Shown in pieces: positions 48,925 to 58,539 of a DNA stretch of 64,000 nucleotides. The stretch comes from Streptomyces sp. GESEQ-35. Its GTDB lineage: Bacteria; Actinomycetota; Actinomycetes; Streptomycetales; Streptomycetaceae. Position 1 is the stretch's first letter. Each line of letters starts with the position of its first letter. A program made the position numbers and the translations under genes. The stretch is taken from positions 248,001 to 312,000 of the forward strand of contig NZ_JAFFSX010000008.1 in assembly GCF_017948485.1 (NCBI RefSeq). Reading direction: 5' to 3'. The notes under the pieces are model-generated. The model ran no database searches. It was given only the letters and a program-made list of their open reading frames with translations, and was not told the origin of the DNA.

Positions 48925-50865
48925 TCACGCCTTCCGATCCCTGATCCTGGCCGCCGCCTTCCGTACGGCCCTTCCGAACTCGCGCCGCAGCCGCCGCAGC
49001 ACGCTGGGAGGCTGCTTGCGCACCACGCGGACTCCGCCGACACCCGTCCTGAGCGTGAACGGCAGCGGAAGGAAACGCGGTTCCGCGACGCTCGGGCTGA
49101 TCGCCACTCGCCAGGTCGCGCCCTTCATGCCGTCGGCGGGCAGGGCGGCCTCCAGCCGTGCGCCGGATCCGGCGGCGGAAACGGTTCCCGGCACGTCGAC
49201 GGCACCGGTGGCCGCGGCCCCGGCGTCGAGGCGCAGCAGCACGTCCGTGTCACCGGCGACGTACAGCGGCAGCGTCGCCCGGAGCCGCCCGCCGGAGACT
49301 GAGACGCCCTCGGGCGGCAGGTCGCCGAGGCCGAGGCGTTTGGTCGCGCGGTCGACGTCCAGCGAGAGATTGGCGTGCGGCTCGGTCCAGTACGGCAGCA
49401 GCACACGGCCGCCGACGACGCCGGCGTACGGGGTCGGACCCGGGCCCCGGGAGACCGGGCCGAGCCGGCACTCCTTCGTCCAGCCGCCCAGCCGGACGCG
49501 TACGTATGCGTCCCACACCCCGCCGGCCAGCGGGGCGTCGCCCGCCGCTGTGGCGGGATCCACGGTGGCCGTGGCGCGCAGCACCAGCCGGACACTCTCG
49601 CCCTCTGCGACCTTCTCGCGGGTGAACTCCACCGGCTGGAAATACTGGGCGGCACTGGACCGCTCGCGCAGCAGCAGATCCACCCGGGCCTCGCCGAACC
49701 GGGCGACGGTGTCCACGCCCACCCAGGCGACCGCCTCGGACACGTCCTGCGGCGGCCCCTCCAGCGGCGCGCGGACCCCGGCGGCGGGCAGCAGCAGCGG
49801 CGTCCGGCCCGAGCGGTACTCGGCGGTGAAGGCGATCCGCAGCGCGCCGTCGTGCCACGTCAGGCTCTCCGGCGCGGCCTTCGGTACGACGGCGGCCTCC
49901 CATTCGGCGAAGGCCTCGACGTCGGCGTACCGGTCGGCGGCGATCAGCGCGGCGACGACCTGCTGGGTCGGCTGAAGCCCGGCCGCGACACCTGGGCCGA
50001 AGCGTTCGACGACGACGCCGCGCATCTCGTCGAACAGCTCCTTGCGGTACTCGGCGGGCATCGCCAGCAGCCGGCGTCCGCGCATCCGCTCGACGATCTC
50101 CACCCGCAGCCAGCGGCGGTGCAGCCGGTCCCGCACCGGCCCCGGCTCGGTGTAGCGGTCGACGACATCGAGTGCCTCACGGAGGTTCTTGAAGTACCCG
50201 GCGGGGTCGAAGCGCTGGAAGCCGGCGTTCGAGGCGTCGTCCCGCTTGACGTGGTAGTAGCAGACGTAGTCGCTGAGCACCGAGACGTTCTCCGCGCGCA
50301 GATACGCCTCGGCGATGAAGACGTGGTCCTCCAGCCGCCGTCGGCCCTCGGGAAAGCGCAGGCCGATCCGGTCGAGGAAGTCACGGCGGATCATCTTGTG
50401 CGGGGTGAGACTGTCGATCAGCGGGGCGTTCTCGACGGTGGCGTGCGGGTGGTTGTGGCGGAACAGCTCCACCGGCACGCCGCGGCCCTTGCCGGCCATC
50501 TTCCCCACGACGACGTCGGCGCCGTTGGCCACGCCGTAGTCGTACATCCGCTCCAGTGCCTCGTCGCCCAAGTAGTCGTCGTTGTCGACGAACATCACGA
50601 ACTCGCCCTTGGCGGCGGCGATGCCGACGTTGCGGGGCTTGCCCGACCAGCCGGAGTTCTCCTGGTGGACGACCTGGACGAGGTCCGGGCGGTCGGCGGC
50701 GAGCCCGTCGAGGCGGGCCGGGGTGGCGTCGGTGGAGCCGTCGTCGACGAAGATGACCTCGTACTCGTCGGGAGGCAGCGACTGCCTCAGCAGCGAGGCG
50801 ATGCAGTCCTCGACATACGGCCCGGGGTTGTACACCGGGATGACCACACTGACTTTGACCGGCAT
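48925..50865 (-). CDS. GT2-family glycosyltransferase with long C-terminal region
   Basis: 646 aa. Residues ~1-230 are a GT-A domain: VSVVIPVYNPGPYVEDCIASLL, IFVDDGSTDATPARL, ENSGWSGKPRNVGIAAAKGEFVMFVDNDDYL (DxD-type DND), then GRRRLEDHVFIAEAYLRA with the catalytic ED. The remaining ~400 residues are beta-rich, ending in a basic tail (RRLRREFGRAVRKAAARIRDRK). The layout is like wall-teichoic-acid-type GT2 enzymes with C-terminal trimer-like domains, so a cell-wall glycopolymer is a likely acceptor (inference). It precedes rfbC. Confidence 0.9.
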   Translation of the reverse strand: MPVKVSVVIPVYNPGPYVEDCIASLLRQSLPPDEYEVIFVDDGSTDATPARLDGLAADRPDLVQVVHQENSGWSGKPRNVGIAAAKGEFVMFVDNDDYLGDEALERMYDYGVANGADVVVGKMAGKGRGVPVELFRHNHPHATVENAPLIDSLTPHKMIRRDFLDRIGLRFPEGRRRLEDHVFIAEAYLRAENVSVLSDYVCYYHVKRDDASNAGFQRFDPAGYFKNLREALDVVDRYTEPGPVRDRLHRRWLRVEIVERMRGRRLLAMPAEYRKELFDEMRGVVVERFGPGVAAGLQPTQQVVAALIAADRYADVEAFAEWEAAVVPKAAPESLTWHDGALRIAFTAEYRSGRTPLLLPAAGVRAPLEGPPQDVSEAVAWVGVDTVARFGEARVDLLLRERSSAAQYFQPVEFTREKVAEGESVRLVLRATATVDPATAAGDAPLAGGVWDAYVRVRLGGWTKECRLGPVSRGPGPTPYAGVVGGRVLLPYWTEPHANLSLDVDRATKRLGLGDLPPEGVSVSGGRLRATLPLYVAGDTDVLLRLDAGAAATGAVDVPGTVSAAGSGARLEAALPADGMKGATWRVAISPSVAEPRFLPLPFTLRTGVGGVRVVRKQPPSVLRRLRREFGRAVRKAAARIRDRKA

Positions 50866-50990
50866 CCGGTTGAAGCCCCCTTAATTCGCTTCCCGTTTCC
50901 ACTGTGGCACGGTGAGCGTTGCCCGATGCTAACCCGTTTGCCCGGGTGGACGCCCGCAGGGTCAACCGCGTGGCGCCGATCATCGCGGCC

Positions 50991-50996
50991 TAGGCT
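50991..50996 (+). promoter_or_regulatory. -10 element before the phosphoesterase gene
   Basis: TAGGCT lies 6 nt before GTG 51003, which has no ribosome-binding site, so a leaderless transcript is likely. No convincing -35 is seen. Confidence 0.45.
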
Positions 50997-51002
50997 GACG
51001 AC

Positions 51003-51503
51003 GTGCGCCTGCTCCTGATGTCCGACACCCATCTCCCCAAGCGTGCCAAGGCGCTGCCCGCGCAGCTCCTCGCCGAACTCCCGCACGCCGACGTCGTGTT
51101 CCACGCAGGCGACTGGGTCGACACGGCCACGCTCGATCTGCTGGAGGCCCACAGCCGCAGGCTGATCGGTGTGTACGGCAACAACGACGGCGCCGACCTG
51201 CGGGCCCGGCTTCCCGAGGTCGCCTACGCGGACCTCGGCGGCCTGCGGTTCGGGGCCGTTCACGAGACGGGCCCCGCCCAGGGCCGGGAGGCGCGCTGCG
51301 CCGCCCGGTTCCCGGACTTGGACGTGCTGGTCTTCGGCCACAGCCACATCCCGTGGGACACCACCGCCCCGAACGGCCTGCGCCTGCTCAACCCCGGCTC
51401 CCCGACCGACCGGCGACGCCAGCCGTACTGCACCTACATGACGGCGACGGTGACCGACGCCGACCTCACGGACGTGGAGCTGCACCGGCTGCCCGTTCGC
51501 TGA
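51003..51503 (+). CDS. YfcE/MJ0936-type metallophosphoesterase
   Basis: 166 aa. All motifs of the small calcineurin-like phosphodiesterases are present: SDTHLPKR, VFHAGDWVD, VYGNNDG, and FGHSHIPW, with LNPGSPT afterwards. It binds two metal ions and hydrolyses phosphodiesters; the natural substrate of this group is not settled. It stands alone, divergent from the glycosyltransferase. Confidence 0.92.
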   Translation: MRLLLMSDTHLPKRAKALPAQLLAELPHADVVFHAGDWVDTATLDLLEAHSRRLIGVYGNNDGADLRARLPEVAYADLGGLRFGAVHETGPAQGREARCAARFPDLDVLVFGHSHIPWDTTAPNGLRLLNPGSPTDRRRQPYCTYMTATVTDADLTDVELHRLPVR

Positions 51504-51569
51504 CCGGTGTGCGTGCCGCCGTCGAGTCCGGGCCCGACCGGGCGCGGGGAGATCATGCGGCCCCCGAGA

Positions 51570-52178
51570 TCAGGTCCGACCGCGCCCGAAGGCCCGCCGT
51601 ACGCCCATGACGACCAGCACCACCACGGCCACCGCCGCGACCAGCCCGGCCGCCCGCTTGCCGACCGGCACCCCGACCATGCGGAGCACGTCCAGCGGCT
51701 CCTCCGGGTACTCCTCGGTCTCGCCGGCACCCACCGACTCGCCCAGCCGCTCGGAGAGGCACGCGGCGAACTGCCCGACCAGCCGGTCACCGACCTCCGC
51801 CATCACCCCCCGCCCGAACTGCGCCGGACGTCCGGTCACCGTCAGATCGGTCCGCACCGACACGGCAGTACCCCCGTCGCGCTCGCTCAGTGCCCCCGTC
51901 ACCGTGGCCCGTGCGGTGCCCTGACCGCGGGTCTCCCGGCCGCTGGCGATCAGGACCATGCGGTGCGCCGACTCGTCCTGCTCCTCGAAGACGGCCGTGC
52001 CCTTGTACGTCACGGTGATCGGACCGACCTTGACCTTCACCGAACCGGTCACGGTCTTGCCGTCGTACTCCTCGACGCTCGCTCCCGGCATGCACGGGGC
52101 GACCCGCTCGATGTCGAGGAGCGTCCGCCACGCGTCGTCGACCGGGACGGGCACGGTGAACTCGTGGTGCAGCTCCAT
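51570..52178 (-). CDS. coxG: CoxG-like SRPBCC protein with C-terminal TM anchor
   Basis: 202 aa from ATG 52178 with AGGAGGA 8 nt upstream. Residues ~1-145 are the carbon-monoxide-dehydrogenase subunit G family of SRPBCC folds (HHEFTVPVPVDDAWRTLLDIERVAPCMPGASV, VKVKVGPITVTYKGTA). The last ~25 residues contain a TM helix (GLVAAVAVVVLVVMGV) and a basic tail. CoxG is thought to recruit the hydroxylase to the membrane. It is the last gene of the molybdenum hydroxylase operon. Confidence 0.9.
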   Translation of the reverse strand: MELHHEFTVPVPVDDAWRTLLDIERVAPCMPGASVEEYDGKTVTGSVKVKVGPITVTYKGTAVFEEQDESAHRMVLIASGRETRGQGTARATVTGALSERDGGTAVSVRTDLTVTGRPAQFGRGVMAEVGDRLVGQFAACLSERLGESVGAGETEEYPEEPLDVLRMVGVPVGKRAAGLVAAVAVVVLVVMGVRRAFGRGRT

Positions 52179-52189
52179 GACTTCCTCCT

Positions 52190-53293
52190 TCAGGCTCCCT
52201 GTGGATGGATGGCTCCGGCGGTCGCCGCCAGCGGGGCCCCCGTCCCGCCCCACCGCAGTGCGACGATCTCGGCGGCGACGGAGACGGCGACCTCCTCGGG
52301 CGTACGGGCGCCCAGGTCGAGCCCGACCGGCGAGCGCAGCCGGGACAGCTCGCGCTCGGTGAGTCCGGCCTCCGTGAGCCGTTTCGTCCGGTCGTCGTGC
52401 GTACGGCGGCTGCCCATCGCCCCGATGTACGCGGCCGGCCGGCGCAGCGCCTCCTGGAGCAGCGGCACGTCGAACTTCAGGTCGTGGGTGAGCACGCAGA
52501 TCACCGTGCGTTCGTCGGTGTCGGTGGAGCGCAGATAGCGGTGCGGCCAGTCCACGATCACCTCCACACCCGCCGGGAAGCGCTTCGGCGTGGCGAAGAC
52601 CGGGCGGGCGTCGCAGACGGTGACCCGGTAGCCGAGGAAGTCGCCGATGCGGGCGACCGCGGCCGCGTAGTCGATGGCGCCGAAGACCAGCATCCTCGGC
52701 GGTGGGGCGAAGGAGTGCAGGAACACCGTGACGGCGTCCTCGCGCCGCTCGCCGTGCGGGCCGTAGTGGCGCAACCCCGTTGCGCCGAGGGCGAGTTCGC
52801 CGCGGGCGTCGGCGGTGACGGCCACGTCCAGGCCCTCCGTGCCGAGCGTGCCGGACACCGTGTCGGGCCAGACGGCGAGCGTGGCCCCGCGCAGCGCGGG
52901 CCCGTCGGTCACCGTGGCGACGGTCACCGGCCGGTGCGCGGCGACCGACTCGGCGACCGCGCCGAAGGACGGGTCCACGGCGGCCGTCACGGGACGCACG
53001 AGCAGAGTGATCTCGCCGCCGCAGGTCAGCCCGACCGCGAACGCGTCCTCGTCGCTGTACCCGAAGGTCTCCAGCCGGGCTTCTCCGCTCGCCACCACCT
53101 CCTGGGCCAGCTCGAAGACGGCTCCTTCCACGCAGCCGCCGGACACACTGCCCAGGACCTCGTCGTCCGGGCCCACGGCCATGGCCGCTCCGGGGTCGCG
53201 CGGTGCGCTGCGGCTGACCGCGACGACGGTGGCGAGCCCGAAGGGTTCACCGGCCGTGTACCAGCGGCTCAGCGCCGGGAGGATCTCACGCAT
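52190..53293 (-). CDS. XdhC-family molybdenum cofactor insertion protein
   Basis: 367 aa from ATG 53293 with AAGGAG upstream. N-terminal XdhC domain (GSVSGGCVEGAVFELAQEV; FGLTCGGE-like GLTCGGEITL) and a Rossmann C-terminal domain (MLVFGAIDYAAAVARIGDFLGYRVTVCDAR; YIGAMGSRRTHDDR). It binds sulfurated molybdenum cofactor and delivers it to the large subunit. Its start overlaps the VWA gene by 8 nt. It supports the view that the operon makes an active molybdoenzyme. Confidence 0.93.
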   Translation of the reverse strand: MREILPALSRWYTAGEPFGLATVVAVSRSAPRDPGAAMAVGPDDEVLGSVSGGCVEGAVFELAQEVVASGEARLETFGYSDEDAFAVGLTCGGEITLLVRPVTAAVDPSFGAVAESVAAHRPVTVATVTDGPALRGATLAVWPDTVSGTLGTEGLDVAVTADARGELALGATGLRHYGPHGERREDAVTVFLHSFAPPPRMLVFGAIDYAAAVARIGDFLGYRVTVCDARPVFATPKRFPAGVEVIVDWPHRYLRSTDTDERTVICVLTHDLKFDVPLLQEALRRPAAYIGAMGSRRTHDDRTKRLTEAGLTERELSRLRSPVGLDLGARTPEEVAVSVAAEIVALRWGGTGAPLAATAGAIHPQGA

Positions 53294-54425
53294 CGTCCAC
53301 TCCTTCACCAGACCCCGTGGGTGCTCCGCGCACCACTGCCGCCAGCCGCTCCAGGGCGGCCACGCTGTGCCCCTCGACGAACGCGTCCACGCTCGGCAGC
53401 GCCGCCGCCATCCCGGCCGCCAGCGGCGCGTAACCGGGGCGCGCCTTGCGGGGGTTGGCCCAGATCACCCGGTGGGCCAGCCGGTGCAGCCGGCGCATCT
53501 GGTCGGCGAGCAGCTCCGGGTCGCCGCGCTCCCAGCCGTCCGAGAGCAGGACCACCACCGCGCCCCGCGCCGACCCGCGTTGTCCCCAGCGGTTCAGGAA
53601 CTCCCGCAGCAGCTCGCCCAGTCGGGTGCCGCCGCGCCAGTCCGGCACGGCCGCCGCGAGCGCGGTCATCGCCAAGTCCGGGTCGCGGTGCGACAGTTCG
53701 CGGGTGACCCGGGTCAGCCGGGTGCCGATCGTGAACACTTCCGTGCGGGTTCCGCGGGCGGCGGCGTGGGCGAAGCGCAGCAGCGCGTCGGCGTACGGGG
53801 CCATGGAACCGCTGACGTCCACCAGCAGCACGACCCGTCGCGGCCGCTCGGCCCGCGCATGCCGACGCAGCCGTGCGGGCTCCCCGCCTCGCCGCAGCAG
53901 CTCCCGTACCGTCCGGTGCGGATCGACCTCCCCGCGTCTGGCCGGCCGCCGGCGCGCGGTTCGCCGGGCCTGCCCGCGCAGCGCGAACGCGGCCAGCAGC
54001 CGGCGCACCTGTTCGCGCTCGACGGCGTCCAACTCGGCGACGTCGCGGTGCCGGAGCACCTCGGCGGGGCTGGCCAGCGTGGCGGCGGGCGGTCCCTGCT
54101 GACCGGCCTCGTGGCGGCCACCGGCGGGCGCGTCCCGTACGACCAGGCGCAGCCGGGGCGGGGGAGTGGCCCGTACCGTCTCCGTGGTGAGCGGGCCGGA
54201 GCCGAAGTACGCGGCGAACACCCGCTCGTAGCGCTCCAGGTCGTCCCGGCCCCCGCACAGCGTCAGCCGCCCCGCCCAGTACACGTCCGCCCGCATCCCG
54301 GGCCGCAGTACGTCCACCGACCGCAGGAACGCGTGCAGCCGTTCCGTGCTCGCGTCGACGCCGGCCGCGCGCAGCGCACGGGCGAAGCCGAGGAGGGCGG
54401 CGTCCGCGGCGAGCACGGTGCTCAC
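53286..54425 (-). CDS. CoxE-like VWA-domain protein
   Basis: 379 aa from GTG 54425, overlapping the ATPase stop (GTGA). The C-terminal half is a VWA domain with the MIDAS DVSGSM and later TR and DGWERGD metal-site segments; the first half is helical and Arg-rich. CoxE-type proteins act with a MoxR/CoxD ATPase as a chaperone that matures the active site of CO dehydrogenase-type enzymes. Gene order supports that role here. Confidence 0.9.
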   Translation of the reverse strand: MSTVLAADAALLGFARALRAAGVDASTERLHAFLRSVDVLRPGMRADVYWAGRLTLCGGRDDLERYERVFAAYFGSGPLTTETVRATPPPRLRLVVRDAPAGGRHEAGQQGPPAATLASPAEVLRHRDVAELDAVEREQVRRLLAAFALRGQARRTARRRPARRGEVDPHRTVRELLRRGGEPARLRRHARAERPRRVVLLVDVSGSMAPYADALLRFAHAAARGTRTEVFTIGTRLTRVTRELSHRDPDLAMTALAAAVPDWRGGTRLGELLREFLNRWGQRGSARGAVVVLLSDGWERGDPELLADQMRRLHRLAHRVIWANPRKARPGYAPLAAGMAAALPSVDAFVEGHSVAALERLAAVVRGAPTGSGEGVDDA

Positions 54426-55279
54426 GCCCCTCGTACGGCGAGCACCGCCGCCAGGTCCAGCCCCCGCGCCCGCTCGGCGTCCTCCCGGTACTTCAGCACC
54501 GATCCCAGTGTGGCCACCGCCAGCTCCGCGTCCACCTCGGTCGCGCCGAGCGCGTCCAGGGCCTGCGCCCAGTCGATCGTCTCTGCCACGCCGGGCGGTT
54601 TGATCAGGTCCTCGCCGCGCAGCGCCTGCACCAGTGCGGTCACCTGCTCGGCCAGACGCGCCGACACCTCTGGCAACCGCCGTCGTACGATGGCCAGTTC
54701 GCGGGCGAAGCCGGGGTGGTCGAACCAGTGGTAGAGGCAGCGCCGCTTGAGTGCGTCGTGCACCTCGCGGGTGCGGTTGGAGGTGAGTACGACGACCGGC
54801 GGCCGCTCGGCGCGCAGCGTGCCCAGCTCGGGAATCGTGACCGAGAACTCGGACAGCAACTCCAGCAGAAACGCCTCGAACTCGTCGTCCGCGCGGTCGA
54901 TCTCGTCGACCAGCAGCACCGACGGATGGGTTTCCAGGGCGTGCAGCAGCGGCCGGGCGATCAGGAACCGCCGGTCGTACAGTTCGCCCTCCAGGCGGTC
55001 GGCGTCGGTGACCCCTGCCGCCTCCGCCGCCCGCAGGTGAAGCAGCTGGCGTGGGAAGTCCCAGTCGTACAGGGCCTGGGAGGCGTCGATGCCCTCGTGG
55101 CACTGCAACCGGATCAGCGGGGCGTCGAGCGCTTCGGCGAGGGCGGACGCGAGCGCGGTCTTGCCGACGCCCGCGTCTCCCTCGCAGAAGAGCGGCCGGT
55201 GCAGGCGCAGCGCCAGGAAGCAGGCGACGGCCAGTCCCTCGTCGACGAGGTATCCCGTCTCCTCCAGCCGGGCCCGCAC
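54422..55279 (-). CDS. MoxR/CoxD-family AAA+ ATPase
   Basis: 285 aa from GTG 55279. Walker A GDAGVGKTALA, Walker B VLLVDEIDRAD, sensor 1 VVLTSNRTREV and an Arg-rich sensor 2 region. It should unfold or remodel the large subunit with the VWA partner during cofactor maturation. The reading frame is open back to the stop of the upstream gene, and an ATC codon in a homologue-like MTHID context (about 55304-55306) could be a rare start. GTG 55279 is the first ordinary one. Confidence 0.9.
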   Translation of the reverse strand: MRARLEETGYLVDEGLAVACFLALRLHRPLFCEGDAGVGKTALASALAEALDAPLIRLQCHEGIDASQALYDWDFPRQLLHLRAAEAAGVTDADRLEGELYDRRFLIARPLLHALETHPSVLLVDEIDRADDEFEAFLLELLSEFSVTIPELGTLRAERPPVVVLTSNRTREVHDALKRRCLYHWFDHPGFARELAIVRRRLPEVSARLAEQVTALVQALRGEDLIKPPGVAETIDWAQALDALGATEVDAELAVATLGSVLKYREDAERARGLDLAAVLAVRGA

Positions 55280-55312
55280 CTGCGCCGGGCCGTCGATGTG
55301 CGTGATCGGCCC

Positions 55313-56167
55313 TCACCCCATTCCGGCGGCGGCCAGCACGGCCCGCCTGGTGAGCACGCGCGCGAGATGTGCCCGGTACTCCGGCGAGGCGGACGTGTCC
55401 TGCGACGGCTGGGTGCCCTCCGCCGCCGACCGGGCGGCCCCTGCCACGGCCTGTGGGTCACCCGCGCCCGGCAGGGCGTGCTCGGTCGCGGACGCGCGCA
55501 GCGGCGTCGAGCCCATGTTGGTCAGGCCCACGCGCGCCTCGGCGATCCGGCCGTTGTCGCGGCGCACCAGCGCGGCCACGCCGACGATCGCATAGGCCTG
55601 CGCCGACTGGTGGAACTTCTCGTAGTGGAAGCCCCAGCCGTCCGCCTTCGGCAGCCGCACCTCGACCAGGAGCTCGTCCGGTTCCAGCGCGGACTGGAGG
55701 TAGTCGACGAAGAACTCGCGCGCCGGGACCGTCCGCCGGCCGCGCGGCCCCTGCGCCACCAGCTCGCCGTCCAGCGCCAGCACCACGGCGGGCAGATCCG
55801 CGGCCGGATCGGCGTGCGCGAGCGAGCCGCCGAGGGTTCCCCGGTGCCGTACGGCGGGATCCGCGACCGTGGCGGTGGCGGCCGCCAGCAGTCCCGCGTG
55901 CCGACGGACCAGCGGGTCCCCGATGACGTCGTGGTGGGTGGTCATCGCGCCGATGACGAGCGTGTCCCCGTCCTCGCGCACCCCGCGCAGCTCGGGGATG
56001 CGGCCGACATCGACGACCAGGTCGGGGAAGGCCAGCCTGAGCCGCATCAGCGGCAGCAGGCTCTGTCCGCCGGCCAGCACCTTCGCGTCCTCGCCGGCGT
56101 CGGCGAGCGCGCGCACCGCCTCGTCGACGCTGCTCGGCCGGGCGTAGTCGAATGCCGGGGGAATCAT
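55313..56167 (-). CDS. Molybdenum hydroxylase FAD-binding (medium) subunit, CoxM-like
   Basis: 284 aa, ATG overlapping the large-subunit stop (ATGA). FAD-binding motifs LAGGQSLLPLMRLRL (AGGQSL) and ATVADPAVRHRGTLGGSLAHADPAADLP (TLGGSL), with the later FYxK-like FHYEKFHQSAQAYAIVGVAA. It takes electrons from the 2Fe-2S subunit and hands them to quinone or another acceptor. Third structural gene of the operon. Confidence 0.94.
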   Translation of the reverse strand: MIPPAFDYARPSSVDEAVRALADAGEDAKVLAGGQSLLPLMRLRLAFPDLVVDVGRIPELRGVREDGDTLVIGAMTTHHDVIGDPLVRRHAGLLAAATATVADPAVRHRGTLGGSLAHADPAADLPAVVLALDGELVAQGPRGRRTVPAREFFVDYLQSALEPDELLVEVRLPKADGWGFHYEKFHQSAQAYAIVGVAALVRRDNGRIAEARVGLTNMGSTPLRASATEHALPGAGDPQAVAGAARSAAEGTQPSQDTSASPEYRAHLARVLTRRAVLAAAGMG

Positions 56168-58539
56168 CGCGCCGCCTCCTCGATCGCTGCCCACACCCGC
56201 TGCGGGGAGCAGGGCATCCGCACGTCGCCCACGCCCAGCGGGCGCAGCGCGTCCACGACCGCGTTGACCACGGCCGGCGTCGAGGCGATGGTCCCCGCCT
56301 CGCCGACTCCCTTGACCCCCAGGGGATTCTGCGTCGAGGGCGTCTCCGTGCGGTCCGTCACGAAGTCGGGCAGGTCCGCCGCCGACGGCACCAGGTAGTC
56401 GGCCATCGTGCCGGAGACCAGGTTGCCCTCGTCGTCGTACACCGCCTCCTCGAACAGCGCCTGCGCGATGCCCTGCGCGATGCCTCCGTGCACCTGGCCC
56501 TCGACGATCATCGGGTTGACGACCTTGCCGACGTCGTCGACACAGACGTACGAGCGGATCCGCGTCTGCCCGGTCTCCGTGTCGACCTCGACCGCGCACA
56601 GGTGGGTGCCGTGCGGGTAGGAGAAGTTCTCCGGGTCGACGAGGTGCTCGGCGTTGATGGTGGGCTCCATGCCGTCGGGCAGGTCGTGCGAGGAGAACGT
56701 CTCGAAGGCGACCTCCTGGATGGTCTTGCGCGCCTCGGGCGAGCCCTTCACCGAGAAGACGCCGTTCGTGAACTCCAGGTCGTTCTCACTGGCTTCGAGC
56801 AGATGCGCGGCGACCTTCCGGGCCTTGGCCACCACTTTCTCGGCCGCGTGGTGCACGGCGATCCCGCCGACGACCAGCGACCGCGACCCGTAGGTGTCCA
56901 TGCCCTGCGGGACGGCCCTGGTGTCGCCGTGCACGACCTCGACGTCCTCGAACGGCACGCCCAGCGCATCGGCGGCGATCTGGCTCCAGCAGGTCACATG
57001 CCCCTGCCCGTGCGGGCTGGTGCCGGTGACGACCTCGACCTTGCCGGTCGGCAGCATACGGATGGTGGCCGCCTCCCAGCCGCCGGCCGCGTACCTGAGG
57101 TCCCTGAGCACCCGGCTCGGCGCGAGCCCGCACATCTCGGTGTACGTCGACACGCCGATGCCGAGCCGTACGGTGTCGCCGCGCTCGTTGCGGTCCGCCT
57201 GCTCGGCGCGCAGCTTGTCGTAGCCGAAGAGCCCGAGCGCCTTCTCGGTCGCGGCCTCGTAGTTGCCGCTGTCGTACGTCAGTCCCGCCACGGAGGTGTA
57301 CGGGAAGTCCTCGTGCCGGATCCAGTTGCGGCGCCGCAACTCCAGGGGATCGAGGCCGAGTTCGGTGGCCAGATCGTCCATGATCCGTTCGATGGCGAAC
57401 GTCGCCTCGGGTCGGCCGGCGCCCCGGTAGGCGTCGGTGGGCGTGCGGGTGGTGAAGACGCCGGTACAGGTGAAGTCGTAGGCGTCCATCTTGTAGATAC
57501 CCGGGTACATGAACGCACCCAGCAGCGGAACGCCCGGGGTGACGATCATCAGGTAGGCGCCCATGTCGGCCAGCAGGTCGACCTTGAGGCCGAGCAGCTT
57601 GCCGTCGCGGGTGGCGGCGATCTCGATGTCCTGGATCTGGCCGCGGCCGTGGTGGGTGGCCAGGTAGTTCTCGGAGCGGGACTCGGTCCACTTCACCGGG
57701 CGGCCCAGCTTGCGGGCCACGACAAGCGCGAGCGCCTCCTCGCCGGTCACCTGGAGCTTGGACCCGAAGCCGCCGCCCACGTCGGGGGCGATCACCCGCA
57801 GCTTCTGCTCGGGGATGCCGGTGACCATGGCCAGCAGCAGCCGCGCGATGTGCGGGACCTGCGTGGAGGAGTACATCGTGTACTCGCCGGAGGCCGCGAG
57901 CGGGGTGACGACCACCGCGCGGGGCTCCATCGCGTTGGGGATCAGGCGTTGCTGCGTGTACCGCCGCTTCAGCACGACGTCGGCGCGCTCGCGTACCGCG
58001 TCGAAGCTCTCGCCGGTGGCGAGCGGCCAGACGTAGCAGCGGTTGGTGCCCTTGTCGGAGTGGACCAGCGGGGCGCCCTCGGCGAGCGCGTCCTCCAGGT
58101 CGAGCACGGGCGGCAGCGGCGTGTAGTCGACCTCGATCGATTCCAGCGCGTCCGCCGCCGTGTACCGGTCCCGCGCCACGACGACCGCGATGGGGTCGCC
58201 GGCGTGGCGCACCTCGTCGACCGCCACGGCCGGGTGGTCCGGCATGACGATGTCCTCGGTGACCGGCCAGACGCACGGCATCGAGCCCATGCCGTCGGCG
58301 AGGTCGCGCCCGGTGAACGCGGCGACGACCCCCGGTCGGTCGAGGGCGGCGGAGACGTCGACGCGGTCCAGGCGGGCGTGCGCCATGGGGCTGCGCAGGA
58401 TCGCCAGGTGGAGCAGGCCGCTGACCTGGATGTTGTCGGTCCAGTTGGTCTGCCCCGTGATCAGGTGGGCGTCCTCCTTGCGGGGACGCGAGCGGCCGAC
58501 CTCGGATTCGGTCGTCCGGTCGGTCATCTGGTCGGTCAT
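56164..58539 (-). CDS. Molybdenum hydroxylase large subunit, form II CoxL-like
   Basis: 791 aa, ATG overlapping the small-subunit stop. Molybdopterin-cytosine dinucleotide-binding motifs include VIAPDVGGGFGSK and the C-terminal QNPLGVKGVGEAGTIA with the catalytic Glu in GVGEAG. The active-site loop reads DAYRGAGRPE, the form II signature, instead of the AYRCSFR of true (form I) CO dehydrogenase, whose Cys binds copper. So it is probably not a carboxydotrophic CO dehydrogenase but an aromatic or heterocyclic hydroxylase; CO oxidation by form II is disputed. Forms the (alpha beta gamma)2 enzyme with genes 55313 and 58536. Confidence 0.93.
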   Translation of the reverse strand: MTDQMTDRTTESEVGRSRPRKEDAHLITGQTNWTDNIQVSGLLHLAILRSPMAHARLDRVDVSAALDRPGVVAAFTGRDLADGMGSMPCVWPVTEDIVMPDHPAVAVDEVRHAGDPIAVVVARDRYTAADALESIEVDYTPLPPVLDLEDALAEGAPLVHSDKGTNRCYVWPLATGESFDAVRERADVVLKRRYTQQRLIPNAMEPRAVVVTPLAASGEYTMYSSTQVPHIARLLLAMVTGIPEQKLRVIAPDVGGGFGSKLQVTGEEALALVVARKLGRPVKWTESRSENYLATHHGRGQIQDIEIAATRDGKLLGLKVDLLADMGAYLMIVTPGVPLLGAFMYPGIYKMDAYDFTCTGVFTTRTPTDAYRGAGRPEATFAIERIMDDLATELGLDPLELRRRNWIRHEDFPYTSVAGLTYDSGNYEAATEKALGLFGYDKLRAEQADRNERGDTVRLGIGVSTYTEMCGLAPSRVLRDLRYAAGGWEAATIRMLPTGKVEVVTGTSPHGQGHVTCWSQIAADALGVPFEDVEVVHGDTRAVPQGMDTYGSRSLVVGGIAVHHAAEKVVAKARKVAAHLLEASENDLEFTNGVFSVKGSPEARKTIQEVAFETFSSHDLPDGMEPTINAEHLVDPENFSYPHGTHLCAVEVDTETGQTRIRSYVCVDDVGKVVNPMIVEGQVHGGIAQGIAQALFEEAVYDDEGNLVSGTMADYLVPSAADLPDFVTDRTETPSTQNPLGVKGVGEAGTIASTPAVVNAVVDALRPLGVGDVRMPCSPQRVWAAIEEAAR

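Noticed and set aside
56164..58539. Classical (form I) carbon monoxide dehydrogenase
   Set aside because: The active-site loop is AYRGAGR, lacking the copper-binding Cys of AYRCSFR.
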